The position numbers and the translations under genes were made by a program. Below are positions 17,787 to 26,702 of a DNA stretch of 64,000 bases, in pieces. Under the pieces are notes generated by a model, which did not search any database, was not told the origin of the DNA, and was given only the letters and a program-made list of their open reading frames with translations. The stretch lies in NCBI RefSeq assembly GCF_900172265.1, contig NZ_FWFK01000009.1:1-64000 (forward strand), in the 5' to 3' direction. This DNA comes from Roseivivax jejudonensis. GTDB lineage: Bacteria > Pseudomonadota > Alphaproteobacteria > Rhodobacterales > Rhodobacteraceae. Numbering within the stretch: the first letter of the stretch is position 1; the number at the start of each line of letters is the position of its first letter.

Positions 17787-18803
17787 ATGATCCACAAGAA
17801 TTGGGCCGAGCTGATCAAGCCCACACAGCTCGAGATCAAGCCCGGCAACGATCCGACGCGGCTCGCCACCGTCGTGGCCGAACCGCTCGAGCGCGGCTTC
17901 GGTCTGACCCTCGGCAACGCGCTGCGGCGCGTTCTGCTGTCTTCGCTGCAGGGCGCGGCGATCACGTCGGTCCAGATCGACAACGTCCTGCACGAGTTCT
18001 CGTCCGTCGCGGGCGTCCGCGAAGACGTGACTGACATCGTCCTGAACCTCAAGGGCGTGTCGCTGCGGATGGAAGTCGAAGGTCCGAAGCGGCTGTCGAT
18101 CTCGGCCAAGGGCCCGGGCGTCGTTACCGCGGGCGATATCTCGGAGTCGAACGGCATCGAGATCCTGAACCGCGATCACGTGATCTGCCACCTCGACGAC
18201 GGCGCCGACCTGTTCATGGAGCTGACCGTCAATACCGGCAAGGGCTACGTGTCGGCCGACAAGAACAAGCCCGAGGATGCGCCGATCGGCATGATCCCGA
18301 TCGACGCCATCTACTCGCCGGTCAAGAAGGTCGCCTACGACGTTCAGCCGACCCGCGAGGGCCAGGTTCTGGACTACGACAAGCTGACCATGAAGATCGA
18401 GACGAACGGGGCGGTCACGCCGGAGGACGCGGTGGCCTACGCCGCGCGCATCCTGCAGGATCAGCTGTCGATCTTCGTCAACTTCGACGAGCCCGAGAGC
18501 GCGAGCCGCGACGATTCCGACGATGGGCTGGAGTTCAACCCGCTCCTTCTCAAGAAGGTCGACGAGCTCGAGCTGTCGGTCCGGTCGGCGAACTGCCTGA
18601 AGAACGACAACATCGTCTACATCGGCGACCTGATCCAGAAGACCGAGGCGGAGATGCTGCGCACCCCGAACTTCGGCCGCAAGTCGCTGAACGAGATCAA
18701 GGAAGTGCTGTCGGGCATGGGGCTGCACCTCGGCATGGATGTCGAGGACTGGCCGCCCGACAACATCGAGGATCTCTCGAAGAAGATGGAAGACACGTTC
18801 TGA
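17787..18803 (+). CDS. rpoA: RNA polymerase alpha subunit
   Basis: RpoA of 338 residues. The N-terminal dimerisation and assembly domain (about 1-235) includes [21 protein letters not shown]. The flexible linker is followed by the alpha-CTD (about 255-330) with [17 protein letters not shown] and [14 protein letters not shown] for UP-element and activator contact. ATG 17787 with AATGGAGG upstream gives the normal N-terminus [12 protein letters not shown]. Confidence 0.98.
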   Translation: MIHKNWAELIKPTQLEIKPGNDPTRLATVVAEPLERGFGLTLGNALRRVLLSSLQGAAITSVQIDNVLHEFSSVAGVREDVTDIVLNLKGVSLRMEVEGPKRLSISAKGPGVVTAGDISESNGIEILNRDHVICHLDDGADLFMELTVNTGKGYVSADKNKPEDAPIGMIPIDAIYSPVKKVAYDVQPTREGQVLDYDKLTMKIETNGAVTPEDAVAYAARILQDQLSIFVNFDEPESASRDDSDDGLEFNPLLLKKVDELELSVRSANCLKNDNIVYIGDLIQKTEAEMLRTPNFGRKSLNEIKEVLSGMGLHLGMDVEDWPPDNIEDLSKKMEDTF

Positions 18804-18842
18804 TCCATCGCCGGGGCCGCCCGGCATCGCAGCACGCGCCGC

Positions 18843-18861
18843 GGCCGGATCGGATCCGGCC
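18843..18861 (+). other. Hairpin between rpoA and rplQ
   Basis: GGCCGGAT (18843-18850) pairs with ATCCGGCC (18854-18861) around a CGG loop, with no T run. It lies in the 149-base gap that otherwise only leads to the rplQ ribosome-binding site. Confidence 0.4.
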
Positions 18862-18952
18862 GGGGCGACCCGCACCAGGGCAATTCCGCCCCAAGGAGAG
18901 CGGCTCTCACGCAGGGGCCGCCAGACAAAGCAAAATCTGAAGGAGACACGAC

Positions 18953-19372
18953 ATGCGTCACTCGAAGGGCTACCGCAAGCTCAACCGCACCCACGAGCAC
19001 CGCAAGGCGCTGTGGGCCAACATGGCCGGCTCGCTGATCGAGCACGAGCAGATCAAGACGACCCTGCCCAAGGCGAAGGAACTTCGCCGCGTGGTCGAAA
19101 AGCTCGTCACTCTCGGCAAGCGCGGTGACCTGCACGCCCGCCGCCTCGCCGCGGCGCAGCTCAAGCAGGACATCCACGTCGCCAAGCTGTTCGAGGTTCT
19201 CGGACCCCGCTACGCCGAGCGTCAGGGCGGCTATGTCCGCGTTCTGAAGGCCGGCTTCCGTTACGGTGACATGGCGCCGATGGCGATCATCGAGTTCGTC
19301 GACCGCGACACCGAGGCGAAGGGCAAGGCCGACCGCGAACGGGTCGAGGCCGAAGACGCCGCCGACGCCTGA
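18953..19372 (+). CDS. rplQ: 50S ribosomal protein L17
   Basis: L17 of 139 residues near the tunnel exit. It starts [20 protein letters not shown], and the [20 protein letters not shown] region is typical. An AAGGAGA site precedes it. It is the last gene of the alpha operon. Confidence 0.98.
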   Translation: MRHSKGYRKLNRTHEHRKALWANMAGSLIEHEQIKTTLPKAKELRRVVEKLVTLGKRGDLHARRLAAAQLKQDIHVAKLFEVLGPRYAERQGGYVRVLKAGFRYGDMAPMAIIEFVDRDTEAKGKADRERVEAEDAADA

Positions 19373-19402
19373 TACGGGCGCGATCCTAGAGATTTCATGA
19401 AG

Positions 19403-19428
19403 GCCCCGCGGTGCACGCGGGGCTTTTT
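19403..19428 (+). terminator. Terminator after rplQ
   Basis: An 8-bp stem (GCCCCGCG / CGCGGGGC) with a five-base loop is followed by five T. It closes the ribosomal cluster, just before the convergent rarA gene. Confidence 0.88.
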
Positions 19429-19455
19429 CGTTTCTGCGGGCGGCTGCGGGGGCGG

Positions 19456-20772
19456 CTATTCGGACCGCTCACGCCGAAGCTTCGCGAAATACTCGACGCG
19501 CTTTTTCAGATCGCGCTCGAAGCCACGCTCCACCGGCGCGTAGAACGCCGCGCGGTCCATGTCGTCGGGAAAGTAGTCCTGCCCCGAGAACCCGTCTTCG
19601 GCGTCATGGTCGTAGGCGTATCCGGATCCGTAGCCCTGATCCTTCATCAACGACGTGGGCGCATTCAGGATATGCTTCGGCGGCATCAGCGACCCGGTCG
19701 ATTTCGCCGCGCGCCGCGCGGCCTTGTAGGCGGCGTAGGCGGCGTTCGATTTCGGTGCGAGAGCGAGGTAGATCACCGCCTGCGCCAGCGCGAGTTCGCC
19801 CTCCGGAGATCCCAGACGTTCGTAGGTCTGCCAGCCCTCGAGGCAGAGCCGCTGCGCTTCGGGATCGGCGAGCCCGATATCCTCGACCGCCATGCGGGTG
19901 ATGCGCCGGGCGAGGTAGCGCGGATCCTCGCCCGCCTCGAGCATCCGCGCGAACCAGTAGAGGCTGGCATCCGGATCAGAGCCGCGCACCGATTTGTGCA
20001 GGGCCGAGATCAGGTTGTAGTGACCGTCGCCCGACTTGTCGTATTGCGCGGCCCGGCGCATCAGTCGCGTGCGCAACGCACCTGTGTCGAGCTCGCCATC
20101 CACGCGCCAGGCGGCCACCTGTTCCACGAGGTTGAGGAGCGCTCGCCCGTCCCCGTCGGCCATCTCCAGCAGCGCGCGGCGGGCATGTGCGTCGAGGGGC
20201 AGGGGGCGATCCATCTCGGTCTCGGCGCGCGCGGCAAGCTGCTCGAGCTCCGCGTGGCTCAAACGCTCCAGCACCAGCACCTGCGCCCGGCTCAGAAGCG
20301 CGGCATTGAGCTCGAACGACGGATTCTCGGTGGTGGCGCCCACGAGAAGGATCGTGCCGTCTTCCATGTGCGGCAGGAAGCTGTCCTGCTGCGCCTTGTT
20401 GAAGCGGTGGATCTCGTCGACGAAGAGAAGGGTGCCCTGGCCGGTGCGGCGGCGTTGCTTGGCCGCCTCGAAGACCTTCTTGAGTTCGGCCACGCCCGAG
20501 AAGATCGCGCTGATCTGCACGAAATGCAGGTCCGTCTCGTCGGCGAGGAGGCGCGCGATTGTTGTCTTTCCGACACCCGGAGGCCCCCAGAAGACGAGGC
20601 TGGACAAGGCGCCGGAGTCCAGCATCACGCCAAGCGGCCCGTCCGGGCCGATGACCTTCGTCTGGCCGATGACCTCGGACAGGCGCGTCGGCCGCAACCG
20701 GTCGGCGAGGGGTCGCGGCGCGCGGCCCTCGGGCGCAGGATCGCCCGGCGCGGGATCGAAGAGGTCGGCCAT
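19456..20772 (-). CDS. rarA: Replication-associated recombination protein A (AAA+ ATPase)
   Basis: RarA/MgsA of 438 residues, an AAA+ protein acting at stalled replication forks and with SSB. The Walker A motif GPPGVGKTT and Walker B motif [10 protein letters not shown] are present, followed by the sensor-1 region [12 protein letters not shown]. The C-terminal MgsA tetramerisation domain includes [23 protein letters not shown]. Its ATG overlaps the stop of the upstream protease gene, implying co-transcription. Confidence 0.96.
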   Translation of the reverse strand: MADLFDPAPGDPAPEGRAPRPLADRLRPTRLSEVIGQTKVIGPDGPLGVMLDSGALSSLVFWGPPGVGKTTIARLLADETDLHFVQISAIFSGVAELKKVFEAAKQRRRTGQGTLLFVDEIHRFNKAQQDSFLPHMEDGTILLVGATTENPSFELNAALLSRAQVLVLERLSHAELEQLAARAETEMDRPLPLDAHARRALLEMADGDGRALLNLVEQVAAWRVDGELDTGALRTRLMRRAAQYDKSGDGHYNLISALHKSVRGSDPDASLYWFARMLEAGEDPRYLARRITRMAVEDIGLADPEAQRLCLEGWQTYERLGSPEGELALAQAVIYLALAPKSNAAYAAYKAARRAAKSTGSLMPPKHILNAPTSLMKDQGYGSGYAYDHDAEDGFSGQDYFPDDMDRAAFYAPVERGFERDLKKRVEYFAKLRRERSE

Positions 20773-22166
20773 CAGAGACGGAACCGCAGCAGCCGGCGGC
20801 GCCCGTCGCGCAGGATCTCGACGGCCAGTCGTGGCGCCCCGGCGGCCAGCGCCGGGGCGACGTCGCCGGGGCCGCCGACGGCGAGCCCGTTGACCGCGCG
20901 CAGGATGTCGCCGCGCCGCAGACCGGCGCGCGCGCCCCAGGGGCCGGGATCAAGCACCGCCACCCCGTCGGTCATCAACGGCAGGTCCAACTCGGCGATC
21001 ACGGCCGGATTGACGCGGGCGACCGAAAGCCCGGGCAGCACCGTTCGCTCGCCCAGCGACTGCGCCGCGCGGGGCGGCGTCTCGGGCGGGGCGGCGAGGG
21101 CCACGGTGATCTCGCGCTCTTCGCCCTGACGGACGACGGTCACGCGGCTCTCGGCGCCGATGCCGCGCACCGAGAGGTGATACAGAACCTCGGCCGGGGT
21201 GTTCACCGGCTTGTCGTCCACCGCGACGATCAACGCGCCGGGCAACAGGCCGGCGGCGGCGAAGGGGCTTTGCGGATGGACGTCGGACACCAGCACGCCC
21301 TGCGGCACACCCTGTCCGAGACTCGCCGACAGATCGGCATCGACCGGCTGTCCGGTGATCCCGGCCCAGGGCCGGGCGAACTGTTCGTGACCGGCCTCGG
21401 CCTGCGCCACGAACTGGGCGACGAGCGCGGCCGGAATCGCAAAGCCGATACCGTTCGATCCGCCCGAGCGCGACAGGATCGAGGTGTTCACCCCGATCAG
21501 ACGCCCCTGCATGTCGATCAGCGCACCGCCCGAGTTGCCGGGATTGATGGGGGCATCGGTTTGGATGAAATAGCCGCGGCCGGTGCCCGTCGCGGTGCCC
21601 GACCGCGCCAGGCCCGACACGATCCCGGACGAGACCGTCTGGCCCACGCCGAACGGGTTGCCGATGGCGAGGACCAGCTCACCCACCTCGACCGCGTCGC
21701 TGTCGCGCAGCGGCAGGTGTGGCATGTCCTCGGCGCCTTCGAGACGCAGGATCGCGAGATCCGCCTCCTCGTCTCCGAGAAGCACCCGCGCGGCGTATTC
21801 GCGGCGGTCGTTCAGCACCACGCGAATATCCTCGGCCTCGCCCACCACGTGGTAGTTCGACACCACGATGCCGTCCTCCGACAGGATCACGCCCGATCCG
21901 AGAGAGTTCTGAACGCGCGGCCGCCCGCGCCCGAGATCGCGAAAGAAGTCGCCGAAGAACGGGTCGTCGGCAAAGGGAGAGCGCTGCGCGACCACGCGCC
22001 GGGCATAGATGTTGACCACGGCCGGCGCGGCTTCGCGCACGAGCGGCGCGAAGGACAGCGCGATTTCCGCGCGGCTCGACGGCACGCGCACGACCTCATC
22101 CGCCCGGACGGGCAGCGCGGCGGCGCAGAGTGCGACGAGCAGCGACAAAATGGCGTTTCGGGTCAT
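20772..22166 (-). CDS. Periplasmic Do/DegQ-type serine protease
   Basis: This 464-residue HtrA-family protease has a signal peptide (residues 1-22, predicted cleavage after VRA). The trypsin-like domain carries the triad H106 (SNYHVV), D136 (EEADLAIL) and S212 (PGNSGGAL). Two PDZ domains follow, around 260-350 and 375-464. It should degrade or refold damaged periplasmic proteins. The ATG at 22166 is chosen because it begins the signal peptide; the longer reading to 22316 has no such feature. rarA follows in an overlapping arrangement. Confidence 0.95.
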   Translation of the reverse strand: MTRNAILSLLVALCAAALPVRADEVVRVPSSRAEIALSFAPLVREAAPAVVNIYARRVVAQRSPFADDPFFGDFFRDLGRGRPRVQNSLGSGVILSEDGIVVSNYHVVGEAEDIRVVLNDRREYAARVLLGDEEADLAILRLEGAEDMPHLPLRDSDAVEVGELVLAIGNPFGVGQTVSSGIVSGLARSGTATGTGRGYFIQTDAPINPGNSGGALIDMQGRLIGVNTSILSRSGGSNGIGFAIPAALVAQFVAQAEAGHEQFARPWAGITGQPVDADLSASLGQGVPQGVLVSDVHPQSPFAAAGLLPGALIVAVDDKPVNTPAEVLYHLSVRGIGAESRVTVVRQGEEREITVALAAPPETPPRAAQSLGERTVLPGLSVARVNPAVIAELDLPLMTDGVAVLDPGPWGARAGLRRGDILRAVNGLAVGGPGDVAPALAAGAPRLAVEILRDGRRRLLRFRL

Positions 22167-22187
22167 CCGGCTTGGTCCTCCGTCTTC

Positions 22188-22216
22188 GATATGTCGGCCC
22201 GGGACGGCGAAGACAA
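22188..22216 (-). promoter_or_regulatory. Candidate promoter of the Do protease-rarA unit
   Basis: On the minus strand TTGTCT (22211-22216) and CATATC (22188-22193) are separated by 17 bases, ending about 20 bases before the gene start. The -10 match is moderate. Confidence 0.4.
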
Positions 22217-22414
22217 GACGCCTGATCGGGGGAGGGGTGTGGCGACCGATGGAGGGCCGGGAGTGCACCGCAGCGCCGGTTTCGGCGGTATCCCGGTGCC
22301 CCGGGCAACCGCGCACGCAAACCTATGACTTCGGCCCCGGCGTTCGGTCGACAGGCGCGCCGCCGCCTATGCATTCGACGACTGACACGCCATCGACGAT
22401 TGCAAACCGAAGCG

Positions 22415-22580
22415 CCGATGATAATGTCGCCCCGTTCGGAAAGACGAGGGAAGTCGGTGAAAGGCCGACGCTGCCCCCGCAACTGTAAGCGATGAGCAGG
22501 CTTTCGTGATGCCACTGGCCACGCGGCTGGGAAGGCGGAAGCCGTGCGATGATCCGCGAGCCAGGAGACCTGTCGCCGGA
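22415..22580 (+). ncRNA. Cobalamin riboswitch
   Basis: The conserved B12-element blocks appear in order. GGGAA...GGTGAAA (22448-22462) comes first. GACGCTGCCCCCGCAACTGT follows at about 22467-22486 and contains the B12-box-like core. GCCACTG is at 22511-22517, GGGAAGGCGG at about 22529-22538, and GATGATCCGCGAGCCAGGAG at about 22549-22568. A short hairpin (AGGGGC...GCCCCT, about 22593-22611) then lies just before the AAGGAGA site of the next gene, which suggests control of translation. Bases 22217-22414 upstream show no gene. Confidence 0.95.
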
Positions 22581-22624
22581 CGGACCAGAAACGAGGGGCG
22601 GAGGGCCCCTGAAAAGGAGATATC

Positions 22625-23113
22625 ATGTTTCAACGCACTCTGTTCGCGACCGCGATCGCGGCCGCGTCCGTAATGCCGGCGTTCGCACATCACGACGGCG
22701 ACACGGCCAGCACCAGCGGCATCGTGGTCAGCCACGCCCACACCGTCGAGGTCAGCGCGACCGCGCATTCGATGGACGTGTTCCTGACCATCGAGAACAC
22801 CTCGGACGTGGCCGTGACGCTCACCGGCGCGTCGGTCGATTTCGCGGCCGACGGCGTGTTCCAGGCGCCGTCCGTGGACGACAGCGGCAAGATGTCGGTG
22901 CGGGAGGTGACGGCGCTCGAGATCGCGCCCGGTCAGGTTCTGACCATGCAGCCGAGCGGCGTCCACGTCGTGTTTCACGACGTGAAGCGCGCCTTCGAGG
23001 CCGGCGAGCACTTCCACGCCGACCTGACCTTCGAGGACGTCGGCACGCTGGAGATCGAGGTCGAGGTCGAAGCGGGCGATCACGACCTCGAGCACGACGC
23101 CGAGACCAGCTGA
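22625..23113 (+). CDS. B12-regulated PCuAC-like periplasmic metal-handling protein
   Basis: This 162-residue secreted protein has a signal peptide of about 21 residues ending MPAFA, then an HHDGD sequence. The mature part resembles the PCu(A)C copper chaperone fold (DUF461): VFLTIENTSDVAVTLTGASV, and FEAGEHFHADLTFEDVGTLE near the end. In PCuAC proteins copper is bound by a Met/His set including HxM. Here the second site reads GVHVVFH (H114, V116, H118), so the Met is missing. Further histidines occur at both ends (DHDLEHD at the C-terminus). Because a cobalamin riboswitch controls it, a role with cobalt or cobalamin uptake is likely, but that is inference. Confidence 0.8.
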   Translation: MFQRTLFATAIAAASVMPAFAHHDGDTASTSGIVVSHAHTVEVSATAHSMDVFLTIENTSDVAVTLTGASVDFAADGVFQAPSVDDSGKMSVREVTALEIAPGQVLTMQPSGVHVVFHDVKRAFEAGEHFHADLTFEDVGTLEIEVEVEAGDHDLEHDAETS

Positions 23114-23150
23114 CCCGACAGCCCGGGGCTGTTCGACATACTGTTCTTCA

Positions 23151-23183
23151 AGAGGCCCGGCGCGACATCGCCGGGCCTCTTTT
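23151..23183 (+). terminator. Terminator after the B12-regulated gene
   Basis: A perfect 12-bp stem (AGAGGCCCGGCG / CGCCGGGCCTCT) has a six-base loop and is followed by TTT. It can also work for the opposite strand, where mcl1 ends 160 bases away. Confidence 0.88.
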
Positions 23184-23345
23184 CGCTCGGCCGGGCGGTT
23201 CGGACCGCGGTCGGTGCCACGCGCCCTCGAGGCCCGTAGCCCGCGGATCGGTCCGCGAGACGCTTCGGGCCGATCCGCGGAACGCATCTGCCCGTTCCGT
23301 TGTGCTTCGGGGAAGGTCGATCCGGTGACCGGACTGGCGCCGCTT

Positions 23346-24302
23346 TCAGAGCCCGATCATCTCTGCCTGGCGCACGATCACCTCGGCTTGCTTGATCGAG
23401 GCGATGTCCACCAGGCGCCCCTTGTAGACCGTGGCGCCCTGGCCGCTCTTCGTGGCCTCTTCCATCGCCGCGAGGATCTCGCGCGCTTCGCTCACCGCGT
23501 CTTCGGTGGGCGTGAAGACCGCGTTGGCGAGGGCCACCTGCTTGGGATGGATCGCCCATTTGCCGACCATGCCGAGCGTGGCGGAGCGCAGCGCCTGCGC
23601 GCGGAAGCCCGCGTCGTCCGAGAAGTCACCGAACGGGCCGTCGACCGGCAGGACGCCATGCGTGCGGCAGGCCGCGACGATGGCCGCCTGCGCCCAGTGC
23701 CACGGATCGGCCCAGTAGTTCTGGCCGTCGCGATGCATGTAATAGTTGTCCTGCGTGCCGCCGATCCCCGTCGTCGCCATGCCCATCGATGCGGCGAAGT
23801 CGGCGGCGCCAAGGCTCATCGCCTGCAGCCTTGGCGAGGCGGCAGCGATCTCTTCGACATGGCTTATGCCGGCGGCGCTTTCGATGATGACCTCGAAGCC
23901 GAGCGGCTTCGTCCGGCCGGCGGCGCGCTCCACCGCGGTCACGAGGGCGTCGACCGCGTAGAGATCCGCCGCGCAGCCGACCTTGGGGATCATGATGAGA
24001 TCGAGCCGGTCGGCACCGTTCTCGATCAGTTCGACAACATCGCGGTACCAGTAGGGGGTGTCGAGGCCGTTGATCCGCACCGACAGTGTCTTGTCGCCCC
24101 AGTCCACGTCGCCGATCGCCGCGATCACGTTCGCCCGCGCCGTGGCCTTGTCGTCGGGCGCGACCGAATCCTCGAGATCGAGGTTGATGACGTCCGCATC
24201 CGAGGCGGCCATCTTCTCGAAGATCTGCGGCCGCGAGCCGGGTCCGAAGAGCTGACAGCGGTTGAGCCGGGCGACCGGAGCGGGCTGGATGCGGAACGAC
24301 AT
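23346..24302 (-). CDS. mcl1: L-malyl-CoA / beta-methylmalyl-CoA lyase
   Basis: This 318-residue CitE-like lyase is very similar to Rhodobacter Mcl1. It splits malyl-CoA to acetyl-CoA + glyoxylate and beta-methylmalyl-CoA to propionyl-CoA + glyoxylate in the ethylmalonyl-CoA pathway. The Mg ligands correspond to E141 (VIIESAAGI) and D168 (SLGAADFAAS). The start at 24302 gives the standard MSFRIQPAPV terminus. It is divergent from the D-Glu operon. Presence of this enzyme implies acetate assimilation through ethylmalonyl-CoA in this organism. Confidence 0.95.
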   Translation of the reverse strand: MSFRIQPAPVARLNRCQLFGPGSRPQIFEKMAASDADVINLDLEDSVAPDDKATARANVIAAIGDVDWGDKTLSVRINGLDTPYWYRDVVELIENGADRLDLIMIPKVGCAADLYAVDALVTAVERAAGRTKPLGFEVIIESAAGISHVEEIAAASPRLQAMSLGAADFAASMGMATTGIGGTQDNYYMHRDGQNYWADPWHWAQAAIVAACRTHGVLPVDGPFGDFSDDAGFRAQALRSATLGMVGKWAIHPKQVALANAVFTPTEDAVSEAREILAAMEEATKSGQGATVYKGRLVDIASIKQAEVIVRQAEMIGL

Positions 24303-24319
24303 GGAACCTCGCGCAAGAA

Positions 24320-24334
24320 TGTTTCGCAAATTGC
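24320..24334. promoter_or_regulatory. Operator-like TTTCGCAAA/TTTGCGAAA site at mcl1
   Basis: The sequence GTTTCGCAAATTGC just downstream of the predicted mcl1 start resembles half-sites of short-chain acyl-CoA regulators of the ScfR/RamB type, which control the ethylmalonyl-CoA pathway in relatives. No second full copy was seen. Confidence 0.35.
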
Positions 24335-24341
24335 TCCCTGA

Positions 24342-24370
24342 CGGATAGAAGTCTGCGCGAGCGGGATCAA
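24342..24370 (-). promoter_or_regulatory. Promoter of mcl1
   Basis: On the minus strand TTGATC (24365-24370) and TATCCG (24342-24347) are spaced by 17 bases, predicting a leader of about 35 bases. Confidence 0.6.
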
Positions 24371-24562
24371 GCGGGTTTTCTGCACCTGCAGCATGGCCGC
24401 GTGTGGCGCCCGCGGGCGCCGGCCGCGGTGCCGTCTCGCCGGGCAAAGCGGCCTGTCAGGCGCCGAAAAGCGCCGCGAGGCGTTGGAAACCGCCGGGATT
24501 TGCGACACGTTCTGCACGATAGAACCTCGGTCTGCGCCGGGGACGACCGAACGAGGACGCCG

Positions 24563-25564
24563 ATGATCGAGACACCGTATCTGCTTTTCCTGGGGGACGC
24601 GCCCGATCCGCTCGCCGCGAAGGTGGCGCAGGGAATCAAGGATTGGCGACCGGACAATTGTGTCGGCCAGTTCCGAATGTCGGGCTGCAAGGCCGACATG
24701 AACCTGCCCGACATGACGCTGGAGGAGGCGAAGGCGGCCGGCGCCAAGACGCTGGTGATCGGCGTCGCGAACCGCGGCGGCAAGATCTCGGCGGCCTGGA
24801 AGGAGGTGCTGATCGATGCGCTCGACCAGGGCTTCGACCTCGCCTCGGGGCTGCACAACCTGCTGCGCAACGAGACGGACCTGACGGAGAAGGCCGCGGC
24901 GACCGGCCGCGCGCTGCACGACGTGCGCATTCCCGAGGTCGAGTACCCGATCGCCAACGGCGAGAAACGGCGCGGCAAGCGGGTGCTGGCGGTCGGCACC
25001 GATTGTTCGATCGGCAAGATGTACACCGCCCTCGCGCTCGACCGCGACATGAAGGAGGCGGGGCTGAAATCGTCGTTCCGCGCGACCGGACAGACCGGCA
25101 TCCTGATCACCGGCGAGGGCGTGCCGCTCGATGCCGTGGTCGCCGATTTCATGGCCGGCGCGGTCGAGTGGCTGACGCCCGACAACGACGACGACCACTG
25201 GGACGTCATCGAGGGGCAGGGGAGCCTGTTCCACGTGTCCTATTCCGGTGTGACGCTGGCCCTCATCCACGGCGGACAGCCCGACGCGCTCGTGCTCTGC
25301 CACGAGCCGACGCGCACGCATATGCGCGGTTTGCCGGGCTATGCGCTGCCCTCGCTCGAGGCGCTGCGCGACATGGCACTCGAACTCGCGCGCGTGCCCA
25401 ACCCCGGCTGCCAGGTGATCGGCGTGTCGGTGAACACCGCGGCGCTCGACGATGGCGAGGCCGAAGCGTATCTGCGCCAGGTCGAGGACCGGATGGGCCT
25501 GCCGGCCGTTGATCCGTACCGCCACGGCACCGCGCCGCTGGTCGAGGCGCTGAAGGCGATGTGA
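24563..25564 (+). CDS. dgcN: DUF1611 protein, probable D-glutamate N-acetyltransferase (DgcN-like)
   Basis: This 333-residue protein of the DUF1611 family has an N-terminal Rossmann-like domain and a P-loop-like segment GTDCSIGKMYTALAL (about 145-159). In a marine bacterium a member (DgcN) acetylates D-Glu as the first step of D-Glu catabolism. The next gene is a DgcA-like epimerase and the third a D-amino-acid aminotransferase, which supports that role here. ATG 24563 gives MIETPYLLFLGD; the longer upstream reading is arginine-rich and unsupported. The gap to mcl1 (24303-24562) holds the divergent control region. Confidence 0.82.
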   Translation: MIETPYLLFLGDAPDPLAAKVAQGIKDWRPDNCVGQFRMSGCKADMNLPDMTLEEAKAAGAKTLVIGVANRGGKISAAWKEVLIDALDQGFDLASGLHNLLRNETDLTEKAAATGRALHDVRIPEVEYPIANGEKRRGKRVLAVGTDCSIGKMYTALALDRDMKEAGLKSSFRATGQTGILITGEGVPLDAVVADFMAGAVEWLTPDNDDDHWDVIEGQGSLFHVSYSGVTLALIHGGQPDALVLCHEPTRTHMRGLPGYALPSLEALRDMALELARVPNPGCQVIGVSVNTAALDDGEAEAYLRQVEDRMGLPAVDPYRHGTAPLVEALKAM

Positions 25565-25609
25565 GCGCGGACGCACCGGCGGCGCGCAGGATTGCGGCCG
25601 TCGTTATTC

Positions 25610-25635
25610 GAGTATTTTTCGCCAAGAAGAAGGAC
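25610..25635 (+). repeat. Dispersed intergenic repeat, copy A
   Basis: GAGTATTTTTCGCCAAGAAG followed by AAGGAC matches copies F and G of a family found at seven sites in the window. It lies between the dgcN-like and dgcA-like genes, in the sense orientation relative to dgcN. No clear hairpin precedes this copy. Confidence 0.7.
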
Positions 25636-25642
25636 AGGGCGC

Positions 25643-26608
25643 ATGAAAGTGGACGTGACGCGCGACGTCTTCCGGCTGGCCGAGGCGTTCACCATCTCGC
25701 GCGGGTCGCGGACCGAGGCGAAAGTGCTGACCGTGCACGTCACCGATGGCGGCGTCACCGGGCGGGGCGAATGCGTGCCCTACGCGCGCTACGACGAGAC
25801 GCTGGAGAGCGTCGAGGCCGAGATCCACGCGCTGCCCGATCGGTTCGACCGCGCGGTGCTGCAGGATCTGCTGCCGGCGGGCGCGGCGCGCAACGCCGTC
25901 GATTGCGCGTTGTGGGACCTCGAGGCGAAAGCGGCGGGCACGCCCGCTTGGGCGCTTGCGGGCCTTGCGCGGCCCGGGCCGGAGATCACCGCCTTCACGC
26001 TGTCGCTGCAGGACGCCGACAAGATGCGCGCGGCGGCGGCGAAACACGCGCACCGCCCGCTTCTGAAGGTCAAGCTCGGCACGCCCGACGACATGCCGCG
26101 GCTCGAGGCGGTGCGCGCCGGCGCGCCGGCGGCACGCATCATCATCGACGCCAACGAAGGCTGGAGCGCAGAGGTCTACGCCGATCTCGCGCCGCATTTG
26201 CTGCGGCTCGGCGTCGAGCTGGTGGAGCAGCCGCTGCCCGCCGGCGACGACGAGACGCTTCGGGGCCTGGATCGCCCGGTGCCCGTCTGCGCCGACGAAA
26301 GCTGCCACGACCGCGCGTCGCTGGCGGCGCTCGAGGGCAAGTACGACATCGTCAACATCAAGCTCGACAAGACCGGCGGGCTGACCGAGGCGCTCGCGCT
26401 GCGCGCGGAGGCCGAGCGGCGGGGCTACGGCGTCTTCGTCGGGTGCATGGTGGGCTCCTCGCTGGCCATGGCGCCGGCGGTGCTGGTCGCGCAGGGCGCG
26501 GCGGTCACCGATCTCGACGGGCCGCTGCTTCTGGCCGAGGACCGCGACCCGCCGCTGCACTACGACGCGGACGGCGTGCATCCGCCCGACCCGGCGCTCT
26601 GGGGGTGA
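25643..26608 (+). CDS. dgcA: Enolase-superfamily epimerase (DgcA / Ala-D/L-Glu epimerase-like)
   Basis: This 321-residue enolase-superfamily protein has all catalytic residues of the dipeptide epimerase group: KVK (K142, K144), metal ligands D169, E195 and D218, and general base K240. Annotated relatives epimerise L-Ala-D/L-Glu. The DgcA member of this family racemises N-acetyl-D-Glu to N-acetyl-L-Glu. The DUF1611 neighbour favours the second activity, but both are possible. ATG 25643 begins MKVDVTRDVF; upstream in-frame codons overlap a repeat element. Confidence 0.85.
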   Translation: MKVDVTRDVFRLAEAFTISRGSRTEAKVLTVHVTDGGVTGRGECVPYARYDETLESVEAEIHALPDRFDRAVLQDLLPAGAARNAVDCALWDLEAKAAGTPAWALAGLARPGPEITAFTLSLQDADKMRAAAAKHAHRPLLKVKLGTPDDMPRLEAVRAGAPAARIIIDANEGWSAEVYADLAPHLLRLGVELVEQPLPAGDDETLRGLDRPVPVCADESCHDRASLAALEGKYDIVNIKLDKTGGLTEALALRAEAERRGYGVFVGCMVGSSLAMAPAVLVAQGAAVTDLDGPLLLAEDRDPPLHYDADGVHPPDPALWG

Positions 26609-26702
26609 GGGCGCGCCCGCGTTTGCCGCGACAGGGGCCGGGCTTGACCGGCGCCGCGGGTTGGCGCACCTGTCACGACATCCGAACCGGAGGATCCGCA
26701 CC

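Noticed and set aside
22217-22414. Possible promoter just before the B12 riboswitch (TTGCAA and GATAAT)
   Set aside because: The spacing between the two elements (14 bases) does not fit a sigma-70 type promoter. A promoter must exist but I could not place it.
26661-26702. Upstream in-frame ATG for the D-amino-acid aminotransferase
   Set aside because: The added residues are not part of the family and the good GGAGG site serves ATG 26703.
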